Program-made: the position numbers and the translations under genes
Shown here: positions 23,549-35,824 of the stretch, piece by piece
Position numbering within the stretch: the stretch's first letter is position 1
Layout: each line of letters begins with the position of its first letter
The notes under the pieces: model-generated
Seen by the model: the letters and a program-made list of their open reading frames with translations, nothing else
The model's database searches: none
Told to the model about the DNA's origin: nothing
From: Sphingomonas beigongshangi
Lineage (GTDB): Bacteria > Pseudomonadota > Alphaproteobacteria > Sphingomonadales > Sphingomonadaceae
Direction: 5' to 3'
Length of the DNA: 64,000 nucleotides
Assembly: GCF_016820445.1 (NCBI RefSeq)
Contig: NZ_JADHDT010000006.1
Coordinates: 186,001 to 250,000, forward strand

Positions 23549-25321
23549 ATGGCGGTCAGTGCCGCATCGCTCGGTGCGGTCGTCGCGGGCGATTGCACCC
23601 GTTTTGCCGTGCGCGCCGCCGCGCCGGTGACGCTGTGCCTGTTCGATGGCACGGGCGAACGCCAGGTCCCGATGGTGCCGGACGGCGACGGCATCTGGCG
23701 TGCGCGCGTGCCCGGCGTCGGCGCGGGGCAGCGGTACGGCTATCGCTGCGCGTCCGATCCGGCAAAGCTGCTCGTCGATCCTTATGCGATCATCCTCGAC
23801 CGGCCATTCGTCCATGACCCGCGTCTGGGCCTCCCCGGCGTCGAGACGGGCGCGCTCGTCCCGCGCGCGATCGTGCCGAGTCCCCTGCCACTCCCCGACG
23901 AACTAAGTCCGCCGCTCTTCGCCCCCGGCGGATTGATCTACGAACTCAACGTCCGCGGCTTCACCATGCTGCACCCCGACATAGCCGAGGCGCAGCGCGG
24001 AACGATCGCCGCGCTGGCGCATCCGGCGATCATCGCGCATCTTCGATCGCTGCGCGTCGACGCCATCGAGTTGATGCCGATCGTCGCTTGGATCGATGAG
24101 CGGCATTTGCCCCCGCTCGGCCTTAGCAACGCTTGGGGCTACAATCCCGTCGTCCCGATGGCGCTTGATCCCCGGCTGGCGCCGGGCGGCGTCGCCGAGC
24201 TGCGCGAGACGGTCGCGGCGCTGCGAGCGGCGGGGATCGGCGTCATCCTCGACCTCGTCTTCAATCATAATGGCGAGAGCGACGTACACGGTCCGACGCT
24301 GGCGCTGCGCGGGCTCGAACCCTCGCTCTATTTCGCGCATGCGCCAGACGGCACGCTGATCAACGACACGGGCACTGGCAACACGCTTGATTGCGCGCGT
24401 CCCGAGGTACGGCAGATGATCCTCGACGCGCTGCGACACTTCACCGCGCTCGGCGTCGACGGCTTCCGCTTCGACCTCGCCACCGTCCTCGCGCGCGGTC
24501 CGGGCTTTTCGCCGACCGCGCCGATATTCCACGAGATCGCGGCCGACCCTTTGCTGGCGACGCGGGTGATGATCGCGGAGCCGTGGGACATCGGTCCCGG
24601 CGGCTATCAGCTCGGCAATTTTCCTCACGGCTGGCTCGAATGGAACGACCGGTTCCGCGACGACGTCCGCCGCTTCTGGCGGGGCGATGTCGGCGCGGGC
24701 GTGCTGGCGACGCGGCTCGCCGGGTCGGACGACATCTTCGGCCGGGAGGGCACACGGACCGTCAACTTCGTCGCGGCTCACGACGGTTTCACCCTCGCCG
24801 ATACCGTCGCCTATGCCGAGCGTCACAACCAGGCGAATGGCGAGGAGAATCGCGACGGCCATGGCGACAATCACAGCTGGAACAACGGCGTCGAGGGACC
24901 GAGCGACGATCCGGCGGTGCGCGCCGCGCGCGACGCCGACCGACGCGCGCTGCTCGGCACCCTGTTCGCCTCGCGCGGCACGATCCTGCTGACCGCGGGC
25001 GACGAAATCGGGCGGACGCAGCAAGGCAACAACAATGCCTATGCGCAGGATAATCCGATCGGCTGGGTCGACTGGGCCGGGCGCGACCAGGCGCTGGAGG
25101 CCCATGTCGCCGCCCTCGCGCAGGCCCGGGCGACAGCCGGCCTGGGCGACCCCGCACCTTATCCCGATCCGCGCTGGTACGACCTGGCGGGCATGCCCAT
25201 GACGGACGCGGCCTGGGCGGATGCGGACGGCTTCGTGTTGCAGACGCGCGGCGCGGCGGTGCGGGTCGATCGGCGAACCCGCATGGTCCGCATCGATAAC
25301 ACTGGCGGAACATCGGTTTAG
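23549..25321 (+). CDS. glgX: Glycogen debranching enzyme
   Basis: About 590 residues, GH13 family. An N-terminal CBM48-type domain (to about residue 125) precedes a barrel with 'GIGVILDLVFNHNGES', 'DGFRFDLATVL' (nucleophile Asp), 'IAEPWD' (acid/base Glu) and 'FVAAHDGFTLAD'. It hydrolyses alpha-1,6 linkages of phosphorylase-limit dextrins. It is clearly shorter than E. coli GlgX (657 residues), chiefly at the C-terminus, where the terminal beta-domain is reduced. Start is uncertain: TTG at 23537 and GTG at 23540 are in frame. It is the last gene of the glg operon, 166 nt after pgm. Confidence 0.9.
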   Translation: MAVSAASLGAVVAGDCTRFAVRAAAPVTLCLFDGTGERQVPMVPDGDGIWRARVPGVGAGQRYGYRCASDPAKLLVDPYAIILDRPFVHDPRLGLPGVETGALVPRAIVPSPLPLPDELSPPLFAPGGLIYELNVRGFTMLHPDIAEAQRGTIAALAHPAIIAHLRSLRVDAIELMPIVAWIDERHLPPLGLSNAWGYNPVVPMALDPRLAPGGVAELRETVAALRAAGIGVILDLVFNHNGESDVHGPTLALRGLEPSLYFAHAPDGTLINDTGTGNTLDCARPEVRQMILDALRHFTALGVDGFRFDLATVLARGPGFSPTAPIFHEIAADPLLATRVMIAEPWDIGPGGYQLGNFPHGWLEWNDRFRDDVRRFWRGDVGAGVLATRLAGSDDIFGREGTRTVNFVAAHDGFTLADTVAYAERHNQANGEENRDGHGDNHSWNNGVEGPSDDPAVRAARDADRRALLGTLFASRGTILLTAGDEIGRTQQGNNNAYAQDNPIGWVDWAGRDQALEAHVAALAQARATAGLGDPAPYPDPRWYDLAGMPMTDAAWADADGFVLQTRGAAVRVDRRTRMVRIDNTGGTSV

Positions 25322-25323
25322 CG

Positions 25324-25376
25324 TCTGATCCACGTGCGTGGAAGCGGCGGCGCCCGTACGATCCGGCCTCGCTGGT
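25324..25376 (+). repeat. Dispersed intergenic repeat, copy 1
   Basis: Starts 3 nt after the glgX stop. It matches a second segment at 48290-48342 in the same orientation: shared blocks include GATCC-CGT-CGTG-AAGCGGC and GATCC-GCCTCGCTGG-TC. The 3' end folds as an imperfect hairpin around CTC. Confidence 0.6.
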
Positions 25377-25407
25377 TCCTACGAGGGCGCCGCTTATCCA
25401 GTATTAT

Positions 25408-25437
25408 TTGAGATGAAAATGCAACAGTCGGTGTTAT
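25408..25437 (+). promoter_or_regulatory. Candidate promoter of the TonB-dependent receptor gene
   Basis: TTGAGA, 18 nt, TGTTAT lies in a conspicuously AT-rich stretch about 115 nt before the receptor start. Weak consensus; judged by eye. Confidence 0.3.
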
Positions 25438-25552
25438 TGGCCGAACTGTTCTTAATTCCGCCGTCTTTCATGCGCAGGATGAAGCATCTTCCGGCGATGG
25501 CATCTGCGTCGGTCGATACGCACGCCCCCGCCCTTTATCGGACCGCTCATTC

Positions 25553-28105
25553 ATGACGCGCACGACTTGCTACCTGCTCGCATGGTCCGCGCTATTGGGC
25601 AGTGCGCCCGCGCTTGCGCAACAGGACGGAGGAGCGTCGCCGCCGGCCGAGGGGACTAGCGAAATCGTCGTCCGTGCGCGCCGCGTATCCGGCTCCGCCA
25701 TCGGCGACGCGGAGCCGATAGCGGTACTCGACGCCGCAGCCATCCGGACGCTCGGCGCGACCACCATCAAGGATCTGATGCAGCGGCTGCAGGGGCTGAC
25801 GACCGGCGCCAATGGCGGCCCCCCGGTCTTCCTCCTCAACGGTCGCCGCGTCGCCAGCATGGACGATGTCTACGGCTTGCCTCCCGAAGCGATGGAGCGG
25901 ACCGAAATCCTTACCGAGCAGGATGCTGCCCGTTTCGGCTATCCACCGACCCAGCGGGTCGTGAATTTCATCACCAAGAAGAACTTCCGGTCCATCGTCG
26001 CGGAAAATACCGTCAGCGGCGCGACCGATGGCGGCAACGGCACCGACTATCTGTTCCTCAATACCACCCGCCTTTCGGGGTCCCGCCGCCTGACGATCAA
26101 CACCAGCTACCAGCATCAGGATGCGATACGGCAGAGCCAGCGGAACTTCCTGCCCGATACGACGGCGCTCTACGCGCTAGCTGGCAATGTTGCCGCCATC
26201 GGCGGCGGCAGCATCGATGCCGCGCTCGACCGGCTCGCGGGCAGGCCCGTGGCCGTCGCCGCCATTCCCGCGGATGGCGCGGCGCGGCAGCAGCTCGGCA
26301 GCTACGTCGCCACCGCCGATCGCCCCGCGGTGACGGATATCGGTCGTTTCCGCACCCTGCTGCCGACCAGCGACACGCTGGCCGCCAATACCACGCTGGC
26401 CGGCCCGCTCGGCCGCACGCTCAGCGGTTCGGTGACCCTGTCGATGGAAGCGACGCGCAGCGCGGGCAGCAACGGACTCGCGACCACGGTGCTACGCGTG
26501 CCCGGCGGCGGCATTCTACCCTTCGCCGGCGACACGCTCGTCTACCGCTATCTGCCCGACGTCGTTCTCGCCCAACGCAACGCCAGTCTCAAACTGTCCG
26601 GCAGCGGCGCGGTGCAGGGCGTGATCGGGCGTTGGGCCTGGACGGTGACAGGTGGCTACAACCGCCTGCGGGCGACGGGGCTGGCCGAACAGGGCGTACC
26701 GACCGCCGCGTTGCAGGCCGCGGTCTTGGCCGGTGCCGACCCGCTGACACCAATCGACGCATCATCAGCGTCGCGGCGGATCGCACAACGCCAGAAGAGC
26801 GTGACGGACGAGACCAACGGCAAGGCGACGCTGAACGGTCCGCTCGCCCATCTGCCCGCGGGCGATGTCCTCATCACCGCCGCGGCCGATTATACGCGGT
26901 CCGCCAACCGCAACGATCGGATCGACGGGTCGGCCGCCGCACTGGCGCGCACGGTGAAATCCGGTAGCATCAACGCGACCGTTCCCGTTGCCGCCGCCAA
27001 GCAGGGCGTGCTCCCCTTCCTCGGCGACCTGTCGCTCAACGGTACGCTCGGAGTCTCAGACGTGTCGCGCTACGGCCGCCTGCTCCAGTCGGCTTATGGC
27101 GTATCCTGGTCCCTGAAACCGCGTTTCCAGCTGCACGCGTCGGTCAACGAGACGCAGACCGCGCCAGCGATCGCGCTGCTCACCAACCCGGTGCTGACGA
27201 CACCCAATGTGCCGTTCTTCGACTTCGCGACCGGAACATCCGGACTCGTCACCGCGGTCACCGGCGGCAATCCCGCGCTCACGCCGGAGCGGCGGCGCGT
27301 GTCGGAGCTTGGCCTCGCCTATCATCCGATGCGCGACGATCGCGGCTCGATCCGGCTCGCGGTCGACTATATCGAGACGCGCATCGCCGACCAGACGACG
27401 AACCTCGCCGGCGCGACGCCCACGATCCAGGCGGCTTTCCCCGACCTGTTCCTGCGCGACGGAACGGGCAGACTGACCCGGGTCGACCTGCGCGGTGTGA
27501 ACGTCGCGCGGGAGACCGAGCGCAAGCTGCAATTCGTCACCGCCATCTGGACGCAGATCGGCAAGAAGCCCGCGCCGGCGGCGGCACAGCCGGGAGTGCC
27601 CGCCAAGGACGCTCCGCCCCCTCCCCCGCCCAAGGAGCCGATCCACGTCTTCTCCTATGTCACCACCACGCTGCGCCTCTCCGATCGGGCCGTGCTGCGG
27701 GATGGGCTGGCCAGTCTGGACCTGCTTGACGGGGCGACGCTCAACGGGTCGGGCGGCCGGCCCAGGTGGGAGATCAACGCCAATGCCGGCCTGTCCGTCG
27801 GGGCGCTCAACATCGGCACCTTCATCCAGGCGCAGGGCGCGACGCGGGTTCGCAGCCTGCTCGCGACATCGGACCTCACCTTCTCCGGCAAGACGATCAT
27901 CGGCAGCTGGACGCAGCTCGACCTCGACAAGATGCTGCACAAGCCATGGTCGAAGAGCCTGTCGCTCAACCTGCTCGTTCAGAACTGGCTGAACGACCGC
28001 ATCGACGTTCGCGATCGCAACGGCGCGACGCCGAACGGCTTCCAGGCCGGCTATCTCGACCCCATCGGGCGTACCGTGCAGCTCGGCGTGCGCAAGCTGT
28101 TCTGA
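25553..28105 (+). CDS. TonB-dependent outer-membrane receptor
   Basis: An 850-residue protein with signal peptide MTRTTCYLLAWSALLGSAPALAQ. A plug domain spans about residues 40-160 ('EIVVRARRVSGSAIGDAEPI', 'DLMQRLQGLTTG', 'INGR'-like 'LLNGRRV'), followed by a beta-barrel of alternating residues ending in 'GRTVQLGVRKLF' with a C-terminal Phe, as outer-membrane proteins require. An unusual proline-rich insert ('DAPPPPPPKEP') sits in a late barrel loop. It should take up a siderophore, glycan or other large ligand with TonB energy; the ligand is unknown. It directly follows the glycogen operon but has its own spacer. Confidence 0.85.
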   Translation: MTRTTCYLLAWSALLGSAPALAQQDGGASPPAEGTSEIVVRARRVSGSAIGDAEPIAVLDAAAIRTLGATTIKDLMQRLQGLTTGANGGPPVFLLNGRRVASMDDVYGLPPEAMERTEILTEQDAARFGYPPTQRVVNFITKKNFRSIVAENTVSGATDGGNGTDYLFLNTTRLSGSRRLTINTSYQHQDAIRQSQRNFLPDTTALYALAGNVAAIGGGSIDAALDRLAGRPVAVAAIPADGAARQQLGSYVATADRPAVTDIGRFRTLLPTSDTLAANTTLAGPLGRTLSGSVTLSMEATRSAGSNGLATTVLRVPGGGILPFAGDTLVYRYLPDVVLAQRNASLKLSGSGAVQGVIGRWAWTVTGGYNRLRATGLAEQGVPTAALQAAVLAGADPLTPIDASSASRRIAQRQKSVTDETNGKATLNGPLAHLPAGDVLITAAADYTRSANRNDRIDGSAAALARTVKSGSINATVPVAAAKQGVLPFLGDLSLNGTLGVSDVSRYGRLLQSAYGVSWSLKPRFQLHASVNETQTAPAIALLTNPVLTTPNVPFFDFATGTSGLVTAVTGGNPALTPERRRVSELGLAYHPMRDDRGSIRLAVDYIETRIADQTTNLAGATPTIQAAFPDLFLRDGTGRLTRVDLRGVNVARETERKLQFVTAIWTQIGKKPAPAAAQPGVPAKDAPPPPPPKEPIHVFSYVTTTLRLSDRAVLRDGLASLDLLDGATLNGSGGRPRWEINANAGLSVGALNIGTFIQAQGATRVRSLLATSDLTFSGKTIIGSWTQLDLDKMLHKPWSKSLSLNLLVQNWLNDRIDVRDRNGATPNGFQAGYLDPIGRTVQLGVRKLF

Positions 28106-28144
28106 CCGCGCCGCACCGCCGCGCGGCGATGCATTCCCTGCCGC

Positions 28145-28470
28145 CTATCCCCGCTTGCCGCGCCAGCGCAGCGACTGCCGGTTGAGCGCCGCGAGATCGA
28201 CGGTGCCGGCGATCGCCGCCTCGCCGAGCGCGATGGCCTCGACCAGCGACGCCGCCGCGATGTGGCGATAGGCCGGCCGCCGCGCCACCACGTCATACCA
28301 TCGGCCGCCGACGGCATTGTCGAGCAGGATCCGCTGGAAACAATGGTCCGCCCGCACGGGCCAGCCGCGCTCTCGGGCAAGGCCGGGCAGCGTGACGCGC
28401 GTCAGGCGCAGCCACGCCGCCTCCAGCGCGGCGCGGTCCGGTTCGGGACCCTGCGCCGCGCCGCCGGACA

Positions 28471-28471
<1 letters not shown>
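28145..28471 (-). CDS. Conserved small protein coupled to lpdA
   Basis: A 108-residue protein with a distinctive core 'ADHCFQRILLDNAVGGRWYD', rich in aromatic and charged residues, and a C-terminal basic tail. I recall similar short proteins in Sphingomonadales, often labelled GCN5-related acetyltransferase, but no acetyl-CoA-binding motif is visible, so I leave the function open. Its ATG shares one base with the lpdA stop (TGATG), so it is translated from the 2-oxoglutarate dehydrogenase transcript. Confidence 0.7.
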
Positions 28472-29871
<1,400 letters not shown>

Positions 29872-29881
29872 TTTATCATCT

Positions 29882-29986
29882 CCACCCCGGCGAACGCCGG
29901 GGTCCAGTTACGGGGCGGATGTGGGAGTGCGCAGCCCCGATTACATCTGGCATCCCCACGTGCCGCCCCGACCCTCGCCGGACTGG
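29882..29986. repeat. REP-type inverted pair between sucB and lpdA
   Basis: The left palindrome CACCCCGGCGAACGCCGGGG is followed by TCCAGTT; a second, eroded inverted copy ends near CGCCGGACTGG. Between them CGGGGCGG and CCGCCCCG arms can pair. The middle contains TTACATCTG, also present in the related pair at 31243-31344. Confidence 0.65.
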
Positions 29987-30002
29987 CACGCGGGACACGC
30001 GC

Positions 30003-31229
<1,227 letters not shown>

Positions 31230-31242
31230 TGTCTCTATCCTT

Positions 31243-31344
31243 CTACCCCGGCGATGGCCGGGGCCCAGTTGCGCAACGGTCCGGGTCAGGCGCTGCGCGG
31301 TTTACATCTGCTTTCCCAACTGGGCCCCGGCACGGCCGGGGTGC
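31243..31344. repeat. REP-type inverted pair between sucA and sucB
   Basis: A forward copy (TACCCCGGCGATGGCCGGGG then CCCAGTTG) and a reverse copy (CAACTGGGCCCCGGCACGG then CCGGGGTG) enclose about 50 nt containing TTACATCTG. The pair would form a long cruciform or hairpin inside the operon message. Confidence 0.75.
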
Positions 31345-31359
31345 TACGTACCTACCCTA

Positions 31360-34341
31360 TCAGCTCGTCGGCGCCTGCGCGGGCCGCGCGGTCGTCGTGC
31401 TGCCCTCGGCACGCGTCCGGCGGATTTCCTCGCGCACGTTATGGCCGAGCGCATCCGCGACCAGCGCACCCTGTTCGGCGGTATGCCGCTTCATCAAGCC
31501 CGTTGCCGGCGAAGCGGCCGCCGCGCGGCCGGCATAGCGGGCGCGCGCCACACGTGCCTTGGCCATAGCCAGCGCCTCTTCGATCAGCGGTTCGACGAAG
31601 AACCAGTAACCGTTGTTCTTCGGTTCTTCCTGCGCCCAGACGACGTCCTCGAGGTTCGGCAGCTTGGCGATCCGCTCCGCGAGCGCGTCGGTCGGGAAGG
31701 GATAGAGCTGCTCGACGCGCACGATCTGCGTGTTGGCATCGCCCGCCGCATCGCGCGCCTCGATCAGGTCGTACGCGACCTTGCCCGTGCACAGCACCAG
31801 ACGCTTCGTGTCCGCATCTGCCGCACCATTGGTGTCGGACAACAGGCGCCGGAAGTGACTGTCGCCCAGGAAGTCCTCCGCCTTCGAGACCGCCAGCTTG
31901 TGACGGAGCAGCGACTTGGGCGTGAACACGACCAGCGGCTTGCGGAAGTTGCGGTGCATCTGCCGGCGCAGCAGGTGGAAATAGTTCGCCGGCGTGGTGC
32001 AATTCGCGACCTGAATGTTGTCGCCGGCGCACGATTGCAAGAAGCGTTCGGGACGCGCCGAGCTATGCTCCGGCCCCTGCCCTTCGTAGCCGTGCGGCAG
32101 CAGCATCACCAGACCGTTGGCGCGCAGCCACTTGGACTCGCCGCTGGTGATGAACTGGTCGATCATGATCTGCGCGCCGTTGACGAAGTCGCCGAACTGC
32201 GCCTCCCACATCACCAGCGTCTTCGGATCGGCGAGCGCATAGCCATATTCGAAGCCGAGCACGCCATATTCGCTCAAGGGGCTGTCCAGCACCTCGAACC
32301 GGCCGTGCTCGACCGTCTGCAACGGCACGTACTTGTGCTCGTCGGTCTGGTCGACCCAGACCGCATGACGCTGACTGAACGTGCCCCGGCCCGAATCCTG
32401 GCCCGACAGACGCACGCCATAGCCCTCCGACAGGAGCGAGCCGAAGGCGAGCGCCTCGCCGGTCGCCCAGTCGAAATTCTCGCCGCTGGCGAACATCTGC
32501 CGCTTCGCGTCGAGGACGCGTGCCAGCGTCTTGTGGATCTGGACGCTGTCCGGCACCGTCGTCAGCTTCCGGCCCATCGCGTCGAACAGCTTGCGGTCCA
32601 GGCCCGTCTCGACGTTGCGACGACCCTGATCGGTCTCCTTCGGCGCCGACAGGCCAGACCAGCGGCCGGCGAACCAATCCGCCTTGTTGGGCTTGTAGCC
32701 CTGGCCGGCCTCGAACTCGCCCTCGCAGCGCGTGACATACTGCTTGATGTTCTGGTCGACCCAGGCCTGGTCGACGACGCCCTCCGCGATCAGCCGCTTG
32801 GCGTAGATCTCGCTGACGCCGGGGTGCTTGCGGATGATGTTGTACATCAGCGGCTGGGTAAAGCCCGGCTCGTCGCCCTCGTTATGGCCGAAGCGGCGAT
32901 AGCACCACATGTCGATGACGATGTCGCGGTGGAACTTCTGCCGGAACTCCATCGCCATCTTGGTCGCGAAGGTCACCGCTTCGGGATCGTCGCCGTTGAC
33001 GTGGAAGACCGGCGCCTGCACGCCCTTGGCGACGTCCGACGGATAGGGCGACGAACGCGCGAACTGCGGGCTGGTGGTGAAACCGACCTGGTTGTTGATG
33101 ATGAAGTGGACGCAGCCGCCGGTGTTATACCCGCGGATGCCCGAGAAGCCGAGGCATTCCCAGACAATGCCCTGCCCAGCGAAGGCTGCGTCGCCATGGA
33201 TCAGCACGGGCAGCGAGGCGCTGTGGTCCTTCAGGTCGCCCGCGATCGTCTGGATCGCGCGCGTCTTGCCGAGCACGACCGGGTTCACCGCCTCGAGGTG
33301 CGAGGGGTTGGCGACTAGGCTCATGTGCACCGTATGGCCGTCGAACTCGCGGTCCGACGAGGTGCCGAGATGGTATTTCACGTCGCCGGACCCGCCGATG
33401 TCCTCGGGGTTGGCTGAACCGCCGGCGAATTCGTGGAAGATGACGCGCAGCGGCTTGCCCATGACGTTGGCAAGCACGTTCAGCCGACCGCGATGCGCCA
33501 TGCCGAACACGATCTCGCGCACGCCATATTGGCCGCCGTATTTGATCACCGACTCGAGGGCCGGGATCATCGACTCACCGCCGTCGAGGCCGAAGCGCTT
33601 CGTCCCGACATACTTCTTGCCGAGGAACTTCTCCCACTGCTCGCCCTCGATCACCTTGGTGAGAATGGCCTTCTTGCCGTCGGTGGTGAACTCGATCGCC
33701 TTGTCCTGGCCTTCCATTCGCTCCTGCAGGAAGCGCCGCTCCTCGACGTCGACGATGTGCATGTATTCGAGGCCGACATTGCCGCAGTAATTCTTGCGCA
33801 GCGTGTCGACGAGCTGGCGGATGGTCGCCCATTCGAAGCCCATCGTGCCGCCCAGATAGACCGGCCGGTCGATGTCGGCATCGGTGAAGCCGTGATAGTC
33901 GGTGCGCAGGTCCTCCGGCATCTCGCGCTTGGCGAGGCCGAGCGGGTCGAGGTTGGCGGCTAGGTGGCCGCGGACGCGATAGGTACGGATCAGCAGCTGC
34001 GCGCGGATCGCATCGCCCGCCGCCTTGATGATGTCCTCCTTGGACGGCGCGGGCGCCGCCGCGGCGGCCGGGGCAGGCTTGCCGCCGCCCTTGGCCGGCT
34101 TGGGCGCGGGCTCCATCTGCGTCGGGTCGAGGCCGGCGGTCAGGTCATCGGTCGTGGTCAGCGGCCAGCGCTTGTTCGTCCAGCTCGGACCGCCCGCGCC
34201 GCGCTCCAGCCCTTCGAAGAAGGTCTGCCAGCCGCTCTCTACCGACGTCGGGTCGGCCTGGAACCTGGCGTAGAGCGCCTCGATGAACGCCGGGCTGACG
34301 CCCTGTGCGATGTCACTGAAATCCTGGCCTTCGTAGCCCAT
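31360..34341 (-). CDS. sucA: 2-oxoglutarate dehydrogenase E1
   Basis: About 993 residues, a thiamine-diphosphate enzyme that decarboxylates 2-oxoglutarate in the TCA cycle. 'YLGGTMGFEWATIR', 'GMAHRGRLNVLANVM', 'GDAAFAGQGIVWE' and 'YRRFGHNEGDEPGFTQP' are diagnostic. An N-terminal subunit-binding segment 'SPAFIEALYARFQADP' is present, followed by an Ala/Pro-rich insert (about 85-110). The start at 34341 is preferred: AAGGACG lies before it, and the longer frame would translate a hairpin-filled spacer. It is between sucD and sucB on one strand. Confidence 0.95.
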   Translation of the reverse strand: MGYEGQDFSDIAQGVSPAFIEALYARFQADPTSVESGWQTFFEGLERGAGGPSWTNKRWPLTTTDDLTAGLDPTQMEPAPKPAKGGGKPAPAAAAAPAPSKEDIIKAAGDAIRAQLLIRTYRVRGHLAANLDPLGLAKREMPEDLRTDYHGFTDADIDRPVYLGGTMGFEWATIRQLVDTLRKNYCGNVGLEYMHIVDVEERRFLQERMEGQDKAIEFTTDGKKAILTKVIEGEQWEKFLGKKYVGTKRFGLDGGESMIPALESVIKYGGQYGVREIVFGMAHRGRLNVLANVMGKPLRVIFHEFAGGSANPEDIGGSGDVKYHLGTSSDREFDGHTVHMSLVANPSHLEAVNPVVLGKTRAIQTIAGDLKDHSASLPVLIHGDAAFAGQGIVWECLGFSGIRGYNTGGCVHFIINNQVGFTTSPQFARSSPYPSDVAKGVQAPVFHVNGDDPEAVTFATKMAMEFRQKFHRDIVIDMWCYRRFGHNEGDEPGFTQPLMYNIIRKHPGVSEIYAKRLIAEGVVDQAWVDQNIKQYVTRCEGEFEAGQGYKPNKADWFAGRWSGLSAPKETDQGRRNVETGLDRKLFDAMGRKLTTVPDSVQIHKTLARVLDAKRQMFASGENFDWATGEALAFGSLLSEGYGVRLSGQDSGRGTFSQRHAVWVDQTDEHKYVPLQTVEHGRFEVLDSPLSEYGVLGFEYGYALADPKTLVMWEAQFGDFVNGAQIMIDQFITSGESKWLRANGLVMLLPHGYEGQGPEHSSARPERFLQSCAGDNIQVANCTTPANYFHLLRRQMHRNFRKPLVVFTPKSLLRHKLAVSKAEDFLGDSHFRRLLSDTNGAADADTKRLVLCTGKVAYDLIEARDAAGDANTQIVRVEQLYPFPTDALAERIAKLPNLEDVVWAQEEPKNNGYWFFVEPLIEEALAMAKARVARARYAGRAAAASPATGLMKRHTAEQGALVADALGHNVREEIRRTRAEGSTTTARPAQAPTS

Positions 34342-34362
34342 CGTCTTCGTCCTTTTTTCCCT

Positions 34363-34573
34363 CTCCTGTCGGGAGAGAGTTTTGGGGTCGGCCATGCCCC
34401 CGGCATGGCCTGAACATTGCGGAGCAATGTTCACCCCAGAACTGGGCCCGCCCGCATCAGCGGGTGGGAGGGTGAGGGGGAAACGGAAGCCCTGCGGCAT
34501 CCCCCTCATCCAAGCTTCGCGAGCCGGCGAGCCGGCAAGCTACGCTATCCTTCTCCCACAGGGGGAGAAGGCT
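34363..34573. repeat. Hairpin-rich spacer between sucD and sucA
   Basis: At least four self-complementary elements occur in about 210 nt: TCTCCTGTCGGGAGAGA, CCATGCCCCCGGCATGG, GAACATTGC-GGA-GCAATGTTC, and CCTTCTCCC-ACAG-GGGAGAAGG. These would fold in the operon message and could act in mRNA processing or attenuation. Confidence 0.7.
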
Positions 34574-34581
34574 TGTTCGTC

Positions 34582-35466
34582 TCAACCCTTCAGCACCTCG
34601 AGCAGGGTCGAGCCCAGCTCCGACGGCGACGCCGCGACCTTGATGCCGGCGGCCTCCATCGCCGCGATCTTGTCCTCGGCGCCGCCCTGGCCACCCGAGA
34701 CGATCGCGCCGGCATGGCCCATGCGGCGGCCCGGAGGCGCCGTGCGGCCGGCAATGAAGCCGGCCATCGGCTTGCTGCGGCCGCGCTTCGCCTCGTCGCG
34801 GAGGAACTGCGCGGCTTCCTCTTCGGCCGAGCCGCCGATCTCGCCGATCATGATGATCGATTCGGTCGCGTCGTCCGCCAGGAACAGCTCGAGCACGTCG
34901 ATGAAGTTGGTGCCGTTGACCGGATCGCCGCCGATACCGACCGCCGTCGTCTGGCCGAGGCCGGCATTCGACGTCTGGAACACCGCCTCATAGGTCAGCG
35001 TGCCCGAGCGCGACACGACGCCAACCGAACCCTTCTTGAAGATCGAGCCCGGCATGATGCCGATCTTGCACTCGCCCGGCGTTAGCACGCCCGGGCAGTT
35101 CGGGCCGATCAGCCGCGACTTCGACGCCGACAGCGCGCGCTTGACGCGCACCATGTCGAGCACCGGAATCCCTTCCGTGATGCACACGATCAGCGGCACT
35201 TCGGCGTCGATCGCCTCCAGGATCGAGTCCGCGGCGAAGGGCGGCGGCACGTAGATGACCGACGCGTCGGCGCCGGTCTTCGTCACCGCCTCGGCGACGG
35301 TGTCGAACACCGGCAGGCCGAGATGCTCGGTGCCACCCTTGCCCGGCGTCACGCCGCCGACCATCTGCGTGCCGTAATCCAGCGCCGCCTTGGTGTGGAA
35401 GCTGCCGGTCTCACCGGTCATGCCCTGGGTGATGACCTTGGTGTTCTTGTTGACGAGGATGCTCAT
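34582..35466 (-). CDS. sucD: Succinate-CoA ligase, alpha subunit
   Basis: 294 residues. It binds CoA through the N-terminal Rossmann fold ('[17 protein letters not shown]') and carries the phosphorylated active-site histidine in '[18 protein letters not shown]'. Together with SucC it makes succinate and ATP/GTP from succinyl-CoA. AAGGAGA precedes the ATG. The beta-subunit gene sucC, often directly upstream in alphaproteobacteria, is not in this window. Confidence 0.95.
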   Translation of the reverse strand: MSILVNKNTKVITQGMTGETGSFHTKAALDYGTQMVGGVTPGKGGTEHLGLPVFDTVAEAVTKTGADASVIYVPPPFAADSILEAIDAEVPLIVCITEGIPVLDMVRVKRALSASKSRLIGPNCPGVLTPGECKIGIMPGSIFKKGSVGVVSRSGTLTYEAVFQTSNAGLGQTTAVGIGGDPVNGTNFIDVLELFLADDATESIIMIGEIGGSAEEEAAQFLRDEAKRGRSKPMAGFIAGRTAPPGRRMGHAGAIVSGGQGGAEDKIAAMEAAGIKVAASPSELGSTLLEVLKG

Positions 35467-35478
35467 TTTGTCTCCTTG

Positions 35479-35509
35479 TTCCCCGGCGAAGGCCGGGGCC
35501 CAGTTGGGG
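35479..35509 (+). repeat. REP-type palindrome, left copy flanking the GIY-YIG gene
   Basis: TTCCCCGGCGAAGGCCGGGG followed by CCCAGTTGGGG. It is an inverted mate of the copy at 35825-35853; the two frame the nuclease gene exactly. Confidence 0.8.
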
Positions 35510-35515
35510 AGGCGG

Positions 35516-35812
35516 TCATGGTAGAGCGACCCGATCGTAAAGGTCGTCCCATTCGGGATTGAGACCCTCGATCTCTCGCAGCTTCCACGCTCGCTTCCAC
35601 TCCTTCATCTGCAGCTCGCGCTGCCGCGCTGACTCGATGCTGTCATGTACCTTGTACCAGACCAGGAACTTACAGCGGTACTTCTCGGTGAAACCCTTGA
35701 TGATGCCGTTCCGATGTTCCCAGGCGCGCTTCGCAAGATCGCTGGTCACGCCTAGATACACCGCACCGTTCCGTCCGCTCGCCATGATGTAGACGTAGCC
35801 GGACCTTTCCAT
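35516..35812 (-). CDS. Single-domain GIY-YIG nuclease (UPF0213-like)
   Basis: 98 residues, consisting of one GIY-YIG domain. The variant signature is GYVYI (5-9) and VYLG (18-21), with R29 in 'AKRAWEH' and the metal-binding glutamate E66 in '[13 protein letters not shown]'. All catalytic positions look intact. Family members are small endonuclease-fold proteins of largely unknown function. It lies between mdh and sucD on the same strand as both, yet is bounded on each side by an inverted copy of the same GC-rich palindrome, suggesting that gene and repeats belong together as a unit. Confidence 0.9.
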   Translation of the reverse strand: MERSGYVYIMASGRNGAVYLGVTSDLAKRAWEHRNGIIKGFTEKYRCKFLVWYKVHDSIESARQRELQMKEWKRAWKLREIEGLNPEWDDLYDRVALP

Positions 35813-35824
35813 CTCGAGCGCCTT

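Noticed and set aside
23549..25321. GlgX as a frameshifted or truncated pseudogene because it is shorter than E. coli GlgX
   Set aside because: All catalytic GH13 motifs are in one intact frame and the shortening is confined to the variable C-terminal domain.
34342..34509. N-terminal extension of SucA through the upstream spacer
   Set aside because: The extra residues would be encoded by hairpin repeats, whereas the ATG at 34341 has a good ribosome binding site and gives the normal family N-terminus.
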